Positions 1 to 7,905 of a stretch of DNA of 39,229 nucleotides are shown piece after piece. The stretch's first letter is position 1. Each line of letters begins with the position of its first letter. The stretch spans positions 1 to 39,229 of the forward strand of contig NZ_JPRO01000034.1 of the NCBI RefSeq assembly GCF_000737785.1, given 5' to 3'. This stretch comes from Chryseobacterium luteum. GTDB lineage: Bacteria; Bacteroidota; Bacteroidia; Flavobacteriales; Weeksellaceae. Below the pieces are notes generated by a model. It saw nothing but the letters and a program-made list of their open reading frames with translations, had not been told where the DNA came from and did no database searches. The translations under genes were made by a program, and so were the position numbers.

Positions 1-784
1 CAGCATCTATTTTTCCGGTCTGTGCATATTTCTCGCCTCCGGAAAGCAATAAGGAAACAGCCGGCGTATTTCTGATGATTTCGTTGATATTACTTCCTGC
101 CTGCTGTTTCTGGAAGCTGTTAAAATCATTTTCACTCATGCTGAAATAGGTGTAAACCTCATGAATATCGGATAAAAGTGTAATCGGTTCCTGATTGGAA
201 GGCGTCATCAAACTTCCCAGACGGTAATTGAATCTCCCGATAAATCCGCTTACCGGAGCTTTAATGGTAGAAAAATTAAGATTGATCTTTGCTGATTCAA
301 TGGCAGATACCGACTGACTTACGGCTCCTCTGGCTGCATTGTAAGCTGCTTCCGCTTCTTTTACCTGGATATCAGAAACCATTTTATTTCTTAGTAATTC
401 CTTTTTCCTGTCAAGATCAATTTTCGAAGTGGAAAGATTGGCCTGCGCTGTGATCAGTGCTGCCTGAGCACTTTTCATCTGCTCACGGAAGATCTGGTCT
501 TCTATTTTGAAAAGTGATTGACCTGCTCTTACATAATCTCCTTCATCTACGAAAATCTTACTTAAATATCCCGTAACCTGCGGTCTGATTTCTACATTGG
601 AGATCCCTTCCACTGATGCCGCATATTCCCTGGAAACAGAAGCGTCTCCCTGCTTCACTTTATCTACCGGAAGTTCGGGGGCCTGCTGTTGATAAGACTG
701 ATTTTGATTGTTTTTCCTGCATCCTGCCAAGACGATCAGCGAGAGGAAAAGTATAGTTGATTTTTGAATAAAAAATCTCTGCAT
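1..784 (-). CDS. RND efflux periplasmic adaptor subunit (MFP/HlyD family), partial
   Basis: Only the first ~261 residues are present; the gene runs off the left edge. The start ATG (complement of 782-784) opens a signal peptide with a lipobox (LAGC at about residues 19-22), so the protein should be a lipoprotein in the periplasm. Then come a biotinyl-lipoyl-like half (IRPQVTGYLSKIFVDEGDYV), an alpha-helical hairpin rich in Ala/Gln, and the second lipoyl half (FSTIKAPVSGFIGRF), the AcrA/MexA order. Such adaptors bridge an inner-membrane RND pump and an outer-membrane channel for drug or detergent export. The pump and channel genes would lie to the left, outside the window. The AraC gene just upstream on the same strand is the likely regulator. 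Confidence 0.88.
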   Translation of the reverse strand, partial: MQRFFIQKSTILFLSLIVLAGCRKNNQNQSYQQQAPELPVDKVKQGDASVSREYAASVEGISNVEIRPQVTGYLSKIFVDEGDYVRAGQSLFKIEDQIFREQMKSAQAALITAQANLSTSKIDLDRKKELLRNKMVSDIQVKEAEAAYNAARGAVSQSVSAIESAKINLNFSTIKAPVSGFIGRFNYRLGSLMTPSNQEPITLLSDIHEVYTYFSMSENDFNSFQKQQAGSNINEIIRNTPAVSLLLSGGEKYAQTGKIDA

Positions 785-844
785 AAGAATATTCCTTTAA
801 ATTTACCATGCAAAATTCGCTCTAAAAAAATTCAACCGAAATAT

Positions 845-880
845 TCAAAAAACTCCTTATTTTGTCAAAAAGACTCCTAA
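845..880 (-). promoter_or_regulatory. Direct repeats, candidate AraC-family operator of the efflux operon
   Basis: On the minus strand two near-identical blocks, AGGAGTCTTTTTGA and AGGAGTTTTTTGA, lie 20-21 bp apart, i.e. two helical turns. They are about 60-95 bp upstream of the adaptor start. AraC-family activators bind such directly repeated half-sites upstream of promoters, and an AraC gene is adjacent. A weak -7-like box (GAATTTTG, complement of 811-818) lies between the repeats and the start. Function is inferred from spacing and context only. Confidence 0.4.
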
Positions 881-1024
881 TTCTTTAAAACATGAGAAAT
901 ATCATTTAATAGCTTTTAATAAAATATACAAAGAATATAATTCTACTTTTTATATCAAAAAATATTAATAATTTAGCAAAAAGACATCAAAGCCAAATAT
1001 TAACATCATTTAAGATGCTGATTA

Positions 1025-1942
1025 TCAATACAAATCATCTTTTTTATATTCTAATGGCGACCGTCCTGTATGCTTTTTAAAGAATTTACTGAAAGATGCC
1101 TGATCAGAAAACTTCAGCTCCACAGCAACATGACCGACATTGAGGTTCGGATTTTTGAGAAGAAGTCTGGCTTCTACAGCCAATACCTGATGAATTATAT
1201 CACGTGGTGATTTGAACATCGTTTTATTGATTACTTTGGTCAGATATTTACGGCTGATGCATAGTTTGTCTGCATAAAACTGTACATTATGCTCATCTTT
1301 AAAATGTTCCCGGACCAGGGTAAAAAAGCTGGTCGTCAGTTCATCCTCACGATGGGTTACCTGATGCGGTTTTTCAATTTTCTTAAAATAATTGTCGATT
1401 TCATAGATCACCAGAGAAAAGTGATGCCAGATCATTTCATTGAAGTAATAGTCTTCTTTTTCCGTATTGTTCAGTACTTTCAGTTCATCAGCGTGGAAAT
1501 TCAGCCTTCTGTAGAGATCAGGTTCATTCCTGATGATTTGTGTAGGATCTGCTGAAAGGCTTTTCAGTACATTATTCGACTTATAGTTAAATCCCGCATC
1601 AGAAATAAAATCCAGGGAAAAGAAAATATATTTAGCCCTGTAATCTTCTGAAATCATATCCACCCAGAATATTTCTGAAAAAGGACAGAAAATGATATCA
1701 CCTTCAGACACACCATAGCTCTTGTCATCAAATCTGAAACAGATTCCTCCCTGCTGTACCATAAAAATGCAGAAATAATCTGAACGGTAAGGCGTATTGA
1801 GCTTTATGGCATAATTAGCCTTATCGATTTCAATCACCACAAATTCCTTTATCCTGAGATCAAACTCTACTTCATTAAGAAGTTCTTCAAAAGTAAATAA
1901 GGATACAAATTCTACTGGGTCTGTGGTGGACTTTTTAGCCAT
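1025..1942 (-). CDS. AraC-family transcriptional regulator
   Basis: A 305-residue protein. The N-terminal ~190 residues look like a cupin-type sensor domain (QQGGICFRFDDKSYGVSEGD, about residues 63-82). The C-terminal ~100 residues carry the double helix-turn-helix, ending in the family signature FSDQASFSKFFKKHTGRSPLEY. It lies upstream of, and co-oriented with, the RND adaptor gene, separated by an AT-rich 240-bp spacer containing direct repeats. The natural inference is that it controls that efflux operon. The ligand is unknown. Confidence 0.9.
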   Translation of the reverse strand: MAKKSTTDPVEFVSLFTFEELLNEVEFDLRIKEFVVIEIDKANYAIKLNTPYRSDYFCIFMVQQGGICFRFDDKSYGVSEGDIIFCPFSEIFWVDMISEDYRAKYIFFSLDFISDAGFNYKSNNVLKSLSADPTQIIRNEPDLYRRLNFHADELKVLNNTEKEDYYFNEMIWHHFSLVIYEIDNYFKKIEKPHQVTHREDELTTSFFTLVREHFKDEHNVQFYADKLCISRKYLTKVINKTMFKSPRDIIHQVLAVEARLLLKNPNLNVGHVAVELKFSDQASFSKFFKKHTGRSPLEYKKDDLY

Positions 1943-2038
1943 TAAGGATGAATTAGAGTACGAAATTAGGCTATTTGTATGAATGAGACAAAACGCAGAT
2001 AGGCTAAAAGACAGAAGAATGAAGAGAAACTACGTTCT

Positions 2039-2785
2039 TTATACTTCAATAATCAGCTCTTTTTCATAGCCATTATATTTTTCATCAATATAGCCATGCG
2101 GATTACAAATAATTTCAGTTTTCCCGATAGGGTATCTGCACGGCGTGTGGATGTGCCCGTGAATCCAGTATAAAGGCTGGTGTTCTGTAATGAAATCTTC
2201 CAGATCAGAAGCATAGGCTGCTGTAAGAGGGTCTTCCTTATACAGTTGGGGAACAGATTGTATGCTTGGAGCGTGATGCGTAACTACAATGTTTTTTAAG
2301 CCTGAAGAATTTTCCAGACTTCCTTTTAACCACAGCTTCGAGAACTGATGGATCTTAAAAGTATCAATGGTCCGCATCTTTGAATAGGAAGGATCGCGCC
2401 GGATCATTTTGTAATCATTCATTTTAGGCTGGCAGATCATTCCGTAGTATAACGGGTTTCCAAAAATAGAAAAGTCTGTCCAGAGCGTTGTCCCATGAAA
2501 ACGTATACCGTCTATATCTAAAGCTTCATTTTCAAGAACAAAAATATTTGAGCCTTCAGCAGCCTGTTTTATCTTGTTTAAAGTTTTCGGATAGGAACCT
2601 TTATAATATTCATGATTTCCCAGAACATACACAACGGGCTTGTTTATTATTTTTGACCTGATCCATTCCACTCCTTTTGTACCCGGCTGCACATCTCCGG
2701 CCAGTATGACAAGATCTGCACGGTCAAAAGATAAATCAGTTGATCCGAATTCCTGGTGAAGGTCGCTGATGATCTGTATTTTCAT
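2039..2785 (-). CDS. Calcineurin-like metallophosphoesterase
   Basis: A 248-residue protein with the full set of metallophosphoesterase motifs in order: DLHQEFG near the N terminus (D-x-H), GDVQPG at about residue 30, GNHEYY at about 56, THHAPS at about 170, and GHIHTP near 210. These bind a dinuclear metal centre. There is no signal peptide, so it should be cytoplasmic. The substrate cannot be told from sequence; relatives include nucleotide phosphodiesterases and uncharacterised phosphohydrolases. It lies downstream of the MFS gene, but a hairpin between them suggests separate transcripts. Confidence 0.88.
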   Translation of the reverse strand: MKIQIISDLHQEFGSTDLSFDRADLVILAGDVQPGTKGVEWIRSKIINKPVVYVLGNHEYYKGSYPKTLNKIKQAAEGSNIFVLENEALDIDGIRFHGTTLWTDFSIFGNPLYYGMICQPKMNDYKMIRRDPSYSKMRTIDTFKIHQFSKLWLKGSLENSSGLKNIVVTHHAPSIQSVPQLYKEDPLTAAYASDLEDFITEHQPLYWIHGHIHTPCRYPIGKTEIICNPHGYIDEKYNGYEKELIIEV

Positions 2786-2795
2786 ACCGCTAAAA

Positions 2796-2826
2796 TAAAA
2801 AGAACCGACATAATAATAACGGTTCT
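2796..2826 (-). terminator. Intrinsic terminator after the MFS gene
   Basis: On the minus strand AGAACCG pairs with CGGTTCT across a 12-nt loop, followed by TTTTTATTTTA. It sits just past the MFS stop codon (2858) and ends before the metallophosphoesterase start. Confidence 0.6.
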
Positions 2827-2857
2827 ATTTCATAGAGATTATATATTTTAACGTATT

Positions 2858-4246
2858 TCATGAAACGGCTATTTCCGCCTGCCTGATTTTTAAGCCTTTA
2901 ACGATGAAATACAGCAGCATTCCAAGAGCCAATAAAGCATATCCCACCAGGATCATCAGGCTTAAATCTCCAACTGCATGCTGAGAAGGAAAGACCTGGC
3001 TCATCAAAGTCATGAAAGAAAGACCGATCCCGGCTCCCAGGAAATAACTGGTAGAACTAAGGCTTGATGCTACTCCGTAATGGGAAGGTTCCACGTCCTG
3101 GATTCCCATCACCGAAAGCGCGGTAAAGCAGAATGTCATTCCTATTCCTGAAATACATGCAGCTCCCAGCAATACAACAGTCAGCGGATGTCCGGCATAC
3201 ACGGCAATCAGCAGGCATAAAGCTCCGGCCAGCATGAAACTCCAGCCAAAAACACCCATTTGGGAAGAACTCAACCTCCCGGAAACATGAGGCAGTACAA
3301 ATTTAGCTGCCAACGCAGACATGATACTGAACGGTACAAGCAGAAGCCCGGCAGAAGCCGCACCGTGTCCCATATCCTTCTGAAGCATTAACGAAATAAG
3401 AAATAAAAACCCTATGAAAAATGCACCCAAAGTGAAGAAAACAGCATTGGAAACCATTAATGAGCGGTGCTTAAACAACTGTAAATCAATCAGGGGTTGT
3501 GACACCGATTTCAATCTGATCAATACAGCTGCAAGAAGCAGAACAGCAAGTACCAGAGAACCGATGATCAGCAGAGGATTTTCTTTGATATGAACCAATT
3601 CGTGTGTTCCGTATGTAAGGCTTAGCAATCCTAAGACCAGCAGCATCCCTGATATGAGATCCGTTTTTTGGCCAGCCTCACTTTTTTCATCTGCCGGCAG
3701 ATACTGATACGCAAAAATCAAAGTAAGCAGGAGAACAGGAACATTGATCAGGAAAACCCAGTGCCAGCTAAAGTAAGTACTGATAATGCCACCCACTGAC
3801 AAACCGCTTCCGGAGCCAATTGCCGCAAACGAGCTGAAAATCCCGATAGCCCTGTTACGCTCCTGCTCCCCTCTGAAGGTATTGGTTACAATAGACAGGG
3901 CGGAAGGCATAACCAAAGCCGCTCCCAACCCCTGAAGTGCCCGGAATACGGCCAAAACCTCGAAGCTTTGGGAAAGTCCTGCACCTAATGAGGTGAGCAT
4001 AAAAATAAGGGCTCCGGTAAGGAATATTTTCCTGCGCCCGATCTGATCGGACAGTTTGCCGCCTATGATCAGAAATCCTCCGAAAAACAGCACATACAGA
4101 GTCTGAAGCCACTGTACAGTTGCTGCCCCAATATGGAACTGCTCCTGAATAGAAGGAATCGTTAAATTAATAATGGCAATATCCAAAGCCTCTACGAAAG
4201 TCCCTACCGAGGCTAATATCAATATTAGATTTTTCCTTGTACTCAT
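2858..4246 (-). CDS. DHA2-type MFS drug exporter (EmrB/QacA-like)
   Basis: A 462-residue, strongly hydrophobic protein consistent with 14 membrane segments. It shows the MFS motif A (GGKLSDQIGRRKIF, about residues 62-75), an acidic residue in TM1 (EALDIAIINLTIPSI) and a motif-C-like stretch with GSGSGLSVGG (about 143-152). This is the drug:proton antiporter-2 pattern. Expected role: proton-driven export of drugs or toxic compounds across the inner membrane. It is transcribed divergently from the Lrp/AsnC regulator at 4389, and the 142 bp between them hold palindromes and facing -7 boxes, so the regulator probably controls it. Confidence 0.9.
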   Translation of the reverse strand: MSTRKNLILILASVGTFVEALDIAIINLTIPSIQEQFHIGAATVQWLQTLYVLFFGGFLIIGGKLSDQIGRRKIFLTGALIFMLTSLGAGLSQSFEVLAVFRALQGLGAALVMPSALSIVTNTFRGEQERNRAIGIFSSFAAIGSGSGLSVGGIISTYFSWHWVFLINVPVLLLTLIFAYQYLPADEKSEAGQKTDLISGMLLVLGLLSLTYGTHELVHIKENPLLIIGSLVLAVLLLAAVLIRLKSVSQPLIDLQLFKHRSLMVSNAVFFTLGAFFIGFLFLISLMLQKDMGHGAASAGLLLVPFSIMSALAAKFVLPHVSGRLSSSQMGVFGWSFMLAGALCLLIAVYAGHPLTVVLLGAACISGIGMTFCFTALSVMGIQDVEPSHYGVASSLSSTSYFLGAGIGLSFMTLMSQVFPSQHAVGDLSLMILVGYALLALGMLLYFIVKGLKIRQAEIAVS

Positions 4247-4302
4247 GTATTCAAATTTCCTGCAAAATTAATTTTTAAAGAACATATGTAAAAATTATAC
4301 CT

Positions 4303-4321
4303 TAAATTTGGAACAAATTTA
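4303..4321. promoter_or_regulatory. 19-bp perfect palindrome containing two facing -7 boxes
   Basis: The sequence TAAATTTGGAACAAATTTA is its own reverse complement except at the central base. Each arm is an exact Bacteroidetes -7 box (TAnnTTTG), one per strand. For the MFS direction, a TTG lies 23 bp upstream (complement of 4345-4347), within the spacing reported for flavobacterial promoters. A second palindrome, TTACTTTTAAAGTAA, lies at 4319-4333, and near-copies of TTTTAAAGAACA lie at 4273-4284 and 4334-4346. Together they look like a divergent promoter with Lrp operators; the binding is inferred. Confidence 0.5.
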
Positions 4322-4388
4322 CTTTTAAAGTAATTTTAAAAGAACAAAATGCCTATACCAATCAATAACAGGCTTAAAAAAAGAACAA

Positions 4389-4859
4389 ATGACTGCAGAA
4401 CATTATACTCCCGACGAAAAAGACCTTTCTATCCTCCGTATACTTCAGAAGGATGCCAAAATGAGCGTGCGTGATATTTCCGCCAGGATCAATCTAAGCC
4501 CCACTCCTACCCATGAGCGTATCAAACGAATGGAAAAGCTGGGAATTATCAAAGAATACACAGCTGTTGTTGACCGTAAAAAGGTAAACAAAGGGATGAT
4601 GGTGATCTGCATGATCGCCCTGAATGTCCACAATAAGAAAACGGCCGGAAAATTCATTGAAGAGGTGGGGAAGCTGAAAGAGGTGGTAGAGTTTTATAAC
4701 ATCAGTGGTGATTTCGATTTTATGCTCAAAATCCTGGCCCCGAATATGGATGATTTCCATGATTTTTTTGTCAATAAACTGTCTGAAATTGAAGGGATCG
4801 GGCAGACGAAAAGTATTTTTGTGATGAACAGTATTAAGGAAAGCGGGCAGATTTTATAG
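4389..4859 (+). CDS. Lrp/AsnC-family transcriptional regulator
   Basis: A 156-residue protein of normal family length. Residues ~10-60 form the AsnC-type helix-turn-helix (DLSILRILQKDAKMSVRDIS followed by ISPT-like LSPTPTHERIKRMEKLGII). Residues ~70-150 form the RAM effector/oligomerisation domain (VVEFYNISGDFDFMLKILAPNMDDF). It is divergent from the DHA2 exporter at 2858-4246 and is the likely local regulator of it and of itself. The effector is unknown; amino acids are usual in the family. Confidence 0.92.
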   Translation: MTAEHYTPDEKDLSILRILQKDAKMSVRDISARINLSPTPTHERIKRMEKLGIIKEYTAVVDRKKVNKGMMVICMIALNVHNKKTAGKFIEEVGKLKEVVEFYNISGDFDFMLKILAPNMDDFHDFFVNKLSEIEGIGQTKSIFVMNSIKESGQIL

Positions 4860-4875
4860 GTTGTCTGAGTTTTTT

Positions 4876-5033
4876 ATCTCTCGCAGATTTAGCGGATTAC
4901 GGAGATGATTGTGAATATTGATAAGATGTTTATGTCTGTGTTTGTGTTTAATTTTTTTTGCATATTTATTTTGGAACTTTGCATAGCACTACACATTAAA
5001 AAGATCTGCATAATCCGTTAAATCTGCGGGATA
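4876..5033. repeat. Dispersed inverted repeat, family A (TCTCGCAGATT arms)
   Basis: The left arm (4876-4905, starting ATCTCTCGCAGATTTAGCGG) and right arm (5004-5033) are imperfect reverse complements. They are separated by ~100 bp of AT-rich DNA. The same arm sequence recurs in the elements at 12413, 17327 and 32578. No ORF is inside. With the family B element that follows, it accounts for most of the 506-bp gene-free stretch between 4860 and 5365. Confidence 0.7.
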
Positions 5034-5073
5034 ATCATTCAGCATCTATCAGAAACAATTAAGATTCTTTTAA

Positions 5074-5300
5074 TAAATTTGTTTAAACATTTTTGTTGGA
5101 AAATCGCAAAGGCGCAAAGTTTTAATCTGTATGGATGTTTTCAGGCGCAAGAAAATCAAAGATTTTCAGCAAAAACTCTATAATAAAATGTTAGAAATTT
5201 TATCGCAGATAAAATCTTTGCGCCTTAAAACGTCTTTTATAATATCATTTGCGCCTTTGCGATTGGCCAGCTATATAAAATATAAGTTTAAACAGATTTA
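5074..5300. repeat. Dispersed inverted-repeat element, family B (GCAAAGGCGCAAA)
   Basis: A 227-bp element bounded by 15-bp terminal inverted repeats with one mismatch: TAAATTTGTTTAAAC at 5074-5088 and GTTTAAACAGATTTA at 5286-5300. Inside each end lies a further inverted copy of AATCGCAAAGGCGCAAA. The interior block GGATGTTTTCAGGCGCAAGA recurs almost unchanged in the copy at 17384-17578. It is non-coding and looks like a MITE or REP-like element. It ends ~65 bp before the methyltransferase start. Confidence 0.7.
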
Positions 5301-5365
5301 ATATTTAAATATTTTCCTTCTGCTACAGATTGAGTATATTGTATTGACATTTAAAATTACAGAAT

Positions 5366-6133
5366 ATGCCCTGGAATCCTGACGTTTACAATCAGTTTAA
5401 GAATATCCGTTTCAAACCGTTTTATGATCTTGCAGCGCTTATCACCGACGAAAAAGAGATGAAAGCTGTAGATCTCGGCTGCGGAACAGGTGAACAAACA
5501 GCCATCCTTACCGAAAAATTTCCGGATGCTGTCTTTACGGGAATTGATTCTTCCCCCGAAATGCTTGAAAAATCCAAAGCCCTGGAAAATGAGCGGCTTC
5601 ATTTCAGAATGGCCACAACAGAGGAAGTGCTGGAAGCTGACGAAAGCTGGGATCTTATTTTCAGTAATGCAGCCCTGCAATGGTCTGATGATCACCCGAA
5701 ACTGTTTCCAAAGCTGATCTCTAAGCTTAAATCCGGCGGGCAGCTAGCCATACAGATGCCCTACCAACCGGGAAATATACTGAATAAGATTCTTTTTGAG
5801 CTGGCAGGTGAAGAGCCTTTCCATATTCAGCTTAATGGATGGAACCGCCCTTCTGCCGTACTTACAGTCGACGAATATGCACAGATTTTGTTTGACAGCG
5901 GGCTTGAGGATCTGGATTTATCACAGAAGGTATACCCTATTATTGCGGAGGACCACGAAACTTTGTTCAATTTTATCTCCGGATCTGCTTTGATTCCTTA
6001 CCTGGAAAGGCTTAATGAAACCCAGCAGAAAACCCTCACAACCGAATTTAAACAGCGTATTGCAGCAAATTTTTCGAATCTTCCTGCTATGTATGCTTTT
6101 AAAAGAATTCTGATGTATGGACGGAAAAAATAA
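5366..6133 (+). CDS. tam: Trans-aconitate 2-methyltransferase-like SAM-dependent methyltransferase
   Basis: A 255-residue protein. The N terminus (WNPDVYNQFKNIRFKP), the SAM-binding loop VDLGCGTGEQTAIL (about residues 35-48), the acidic-loop segment TGIDSSPEMLEKS (about 59-71) and the NAALQWSDDHPKLFPKL segment match the layout of E. coli Tam. The length is also the same. Tam methylates trans-aconitate, an inhibitor that forms from the citric acid cycle intermediate cis-aconitate. The family assignment is firm, but the exact substrate is an inference, since class I methyltransferases diverge easily. It stands alone between repeat elements. Confidence 0.75.
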   Translation: MPWNPDVYNQFKNIRFKPFYDLAALITDEKEMKAVDLGCGTGEQTAILTEKFPDAVFTGIDSSPEMLEKSKALENERLHFRMATTEEVLEADESWDLIFSNAALQWSDDHPKLFPKLISKLKSGGQLAIQMPYQPGNILNKILFELAGEEPFHIQLNGWNRPSAVLTVDEYAQILFDSGLEDLDLSQKVYPIIAEDHETLFNFISGSALIPYLERLNETQQKTLTTEFKQRIAANFSNLPAMYAFKRILMYGRKK

Positions 6134-6166
6134 TAGCTGTCTCTTAGCAGCAGGAAAAAAAATTTT

Positions 6167-6207
<41 letters not shown>

Positions 6208-6420
6208 GGACAGAATTCCCTATTAACAGGGATTTACGAAGTAATTAGATATTACAAATAAAGTCCATAGATATTTAATATAATACAGCAATCATCCTTT
6301 ATCATTGATTTTAAATGAATTAATTAATATTTAAAATCACTTAAAGGTGATAAAAAAATATTTCGGATCATAATATTTCATAAATTAGTGATAACTAAAA
6401 ACCATCAAAATTCAAAATTT

Positions 6421-7596
6421 ATGAAAACATCATTATTATCCATGAAAAATGGCTTGGCTGCAGCTATGATGCTGTTAACAGGAATCGCTAATGCACAGCA
6501 ATGGCAAGTTACCGGAAACTCGGGAATTACCCCGGCCAATTATGCAGGTACTGTAGATTCAAGGCCCTTTTATCTGAGAACCAACGGAGCGACTTCCAAC
6601 CCGGGACAAGCCATCCTGAATGAAGCAGGCTCGTTCATCGTTGATGCGACAAACAACTCCAATGTAGCGAAAGTAAAAGGAAGTATCGTAATCGGTATTT
6701 CTAATATTCTGGGCTCGCAGGCCAGCAGTTCCCTGGTGAGCGGCTGGGGAAATGACCTCAGTAATGGCGGAGGTGCCAATCTCGTGAGCGGACAGGATAA
6801 CGTTGTCCTGAATAATGCCGGAAAATCGGTAGCACTGGGCTGGAAAAACATCATCAGAAACCAAAACCAGTTTGCATTAGGGGTAGGCATTGATCTTAAG
6901 GATGTGTATTCCGGGGGATTCGGAATAGATCTGGCGGCTACCGGAAACCGTTCTTTTGTGATAGGTTCGGGAACCGGAGGGACAAAACTTACGAATAATA
7001 TCCCTTCATCCATCATGTTCGGTTTGTCGCCTACATCAACCATGCTGATCAAGGATAAAAGTGTAGGGATTCTTACACTCTCTCCCACTGCCAATTTCCA
7101 TACAGTAGGAACGGTAAGGCATGAAAATCTGCCTACAGGAAGCGGACTAGCATTGGTGGTAGATGCCAGTGGAAATGTAATGGTCTCCAACACGGCACTG
7201 AATAAAATGGGTGCGGCTTCAGAAGAAAAAATCCAGCAGATGGAAGAGCGTATCAAAAATCTTGAAAACACGGTAGAAGAGCTTAAGCAAATGCTACTGA
7301 ATAAAGGAACCTCATCTGTTACTTCGTCTTCAGACGGAGCCAGACTATCCCAAAACGTTCCCAACCCCACCAAAAACGGAACGAGCATCAGCTATTACCT
7401 TCCAAAAAATGCCCAAACAGCATCAATAGAAATTTACAATATCTCCGGCCAGCTGGTAAAATCCCTCCCTTTACGTGAGAGAGGAAGCGGCACGATCACT
7501 CTTTCAGGTTCAGAACTGCAATCCGGTACGTATGTCTATAAAATGACAACAGACGGAAAAGTGACAGATTCTAAAAAAATGCTTATCCAGGATTAG
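6421..7596 (+). CDS. T9SS-exported protein with YadA-head-like repeats, coiled coil and type A sorting domain
   Basis: The ATG at 6421 is preferred over an upstream GTG (6388) because it opens directly into a signal peptide (residues 1-26, ending ANAQ). That gives 391 residues. Residues ~87-185 contain short repeating turns such as KSVALGWKNI, NQFALGVG and NRSFVIGSG, resembling the left-handed beta-roll of YadA-type adhesin heads. Residues ~225-255 (VRHENLPTGSGLALVVDASG) resemble segments found before fibre-type C-terminal domains. Residues ~267-295 are a clear heptad coiled coil. Residues ~308-391 are a type A T9SS sorting domain (LSQNVPNPTKNGTSISYYLP ... ending KKMLIQD). It should be secreted or anchored at the cell surface. 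A role as a trimeric adhesin is inferred. Confidence 0.8.
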   Translation: MKTSLLSMKNGLAAAMMLLTGIANAQQWQVTGNSGITPANYAGTVDSRPFYLRTNGATSNPGQAILNEAGSFIVDATNNSNVAKVKGSIVIGISNILGSQASSSLVSGWGNDLSNGGGANLVSGQDNVVLNNAGKSVALGWKNIIRNQNQFALGVGIDLKDVYSGGFGIDLAATGNRSFVIGSGTGGTKLTNNIPSSIMFGLSPTSTMLIKDKSVGILTLSPTANFHTVGTVRHENLPTGSGLALVVDASGNVMVSNTALNKMGAASEEKIQQMEERIKNLENTVEELKQMLLNKGTSSVTSSSDGARLSQNVPNPTKNGTSISYYLPKNAQTASIEIYNISGQLVKSLPLRERGSGTITLSGSELQSGTYVYKMTTDGKVTDSKKMLIQD

Positions 7597-7617
7597 ATTC
7601 TTGATATATTTTTTTCA

Positions 7618-7652
7618 AAAAACGGCTGAAGAGGATTCTTCAGCTGTTTTTG
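7618..7652 (+). terminator. Intrinsic terminator of the T9SS protein gene
   Basis: CGGCTGAAG and CTTCAGCTG form a stem over a short loop, followed by TTTTTGTG. It starts ~25 bp after the stop codon. Confidence 0.75.
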
Positions 7653-7671
7653 TGTCATTTAAATCTTAATT

Positions 7672-7894
7672 TTAACCTGAGTTCAGGATAAGGCATTTTT
7701 TTAATGTTATCAAGGAAATTGGAAGCTGGAAAAATGAAATTACTAAGGGCGAAAGCATAATTGCATGACAGTTTTATGAGGAGTATCCTTTTCAAGGTTT
7801 AAAACCTTGAAAAGGATACCAACAGTGCTTCAGCCCTTACTCTTCCAGTTATTAGTCTTATCATATTAATTTTCTTAACCCGAACTCAGGTTAA
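7672..7894. repeat. Dispersed inverted-repeat element, family D, with a central 37-bp hairpin
   Basis: The ends are inverted: TTAACCTGAGTTCAGG at 7672-7687 and its near reverse complement at 7879-7894. Inside, GGAAGCTGG/AAGGGCGAAAGCA on the left is echoed by inverted AACTGGAAG/AAGGGCTGAAGCA on the right. The centre (7783-7819) is a perfect 18-bp-arm palindrome with a 1-nt centre, reading GTATCCTTTTCAAGGTTT in the left arm. It fills most of the gap between two convergent genes and could also act as a two-way terminator. It is non-coding. Confidence 0.7.
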
Positions 7895-7905
7895 TTTATC
7901 AATAT

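Noticed and set aside
6570..7388. 272-codon minus-strand ORF
   Set aside because: Lies entirely opposite the T9SS protein gene, which has a signal peptide, coiled coil and sorting domain; the reverse frame has no family features.
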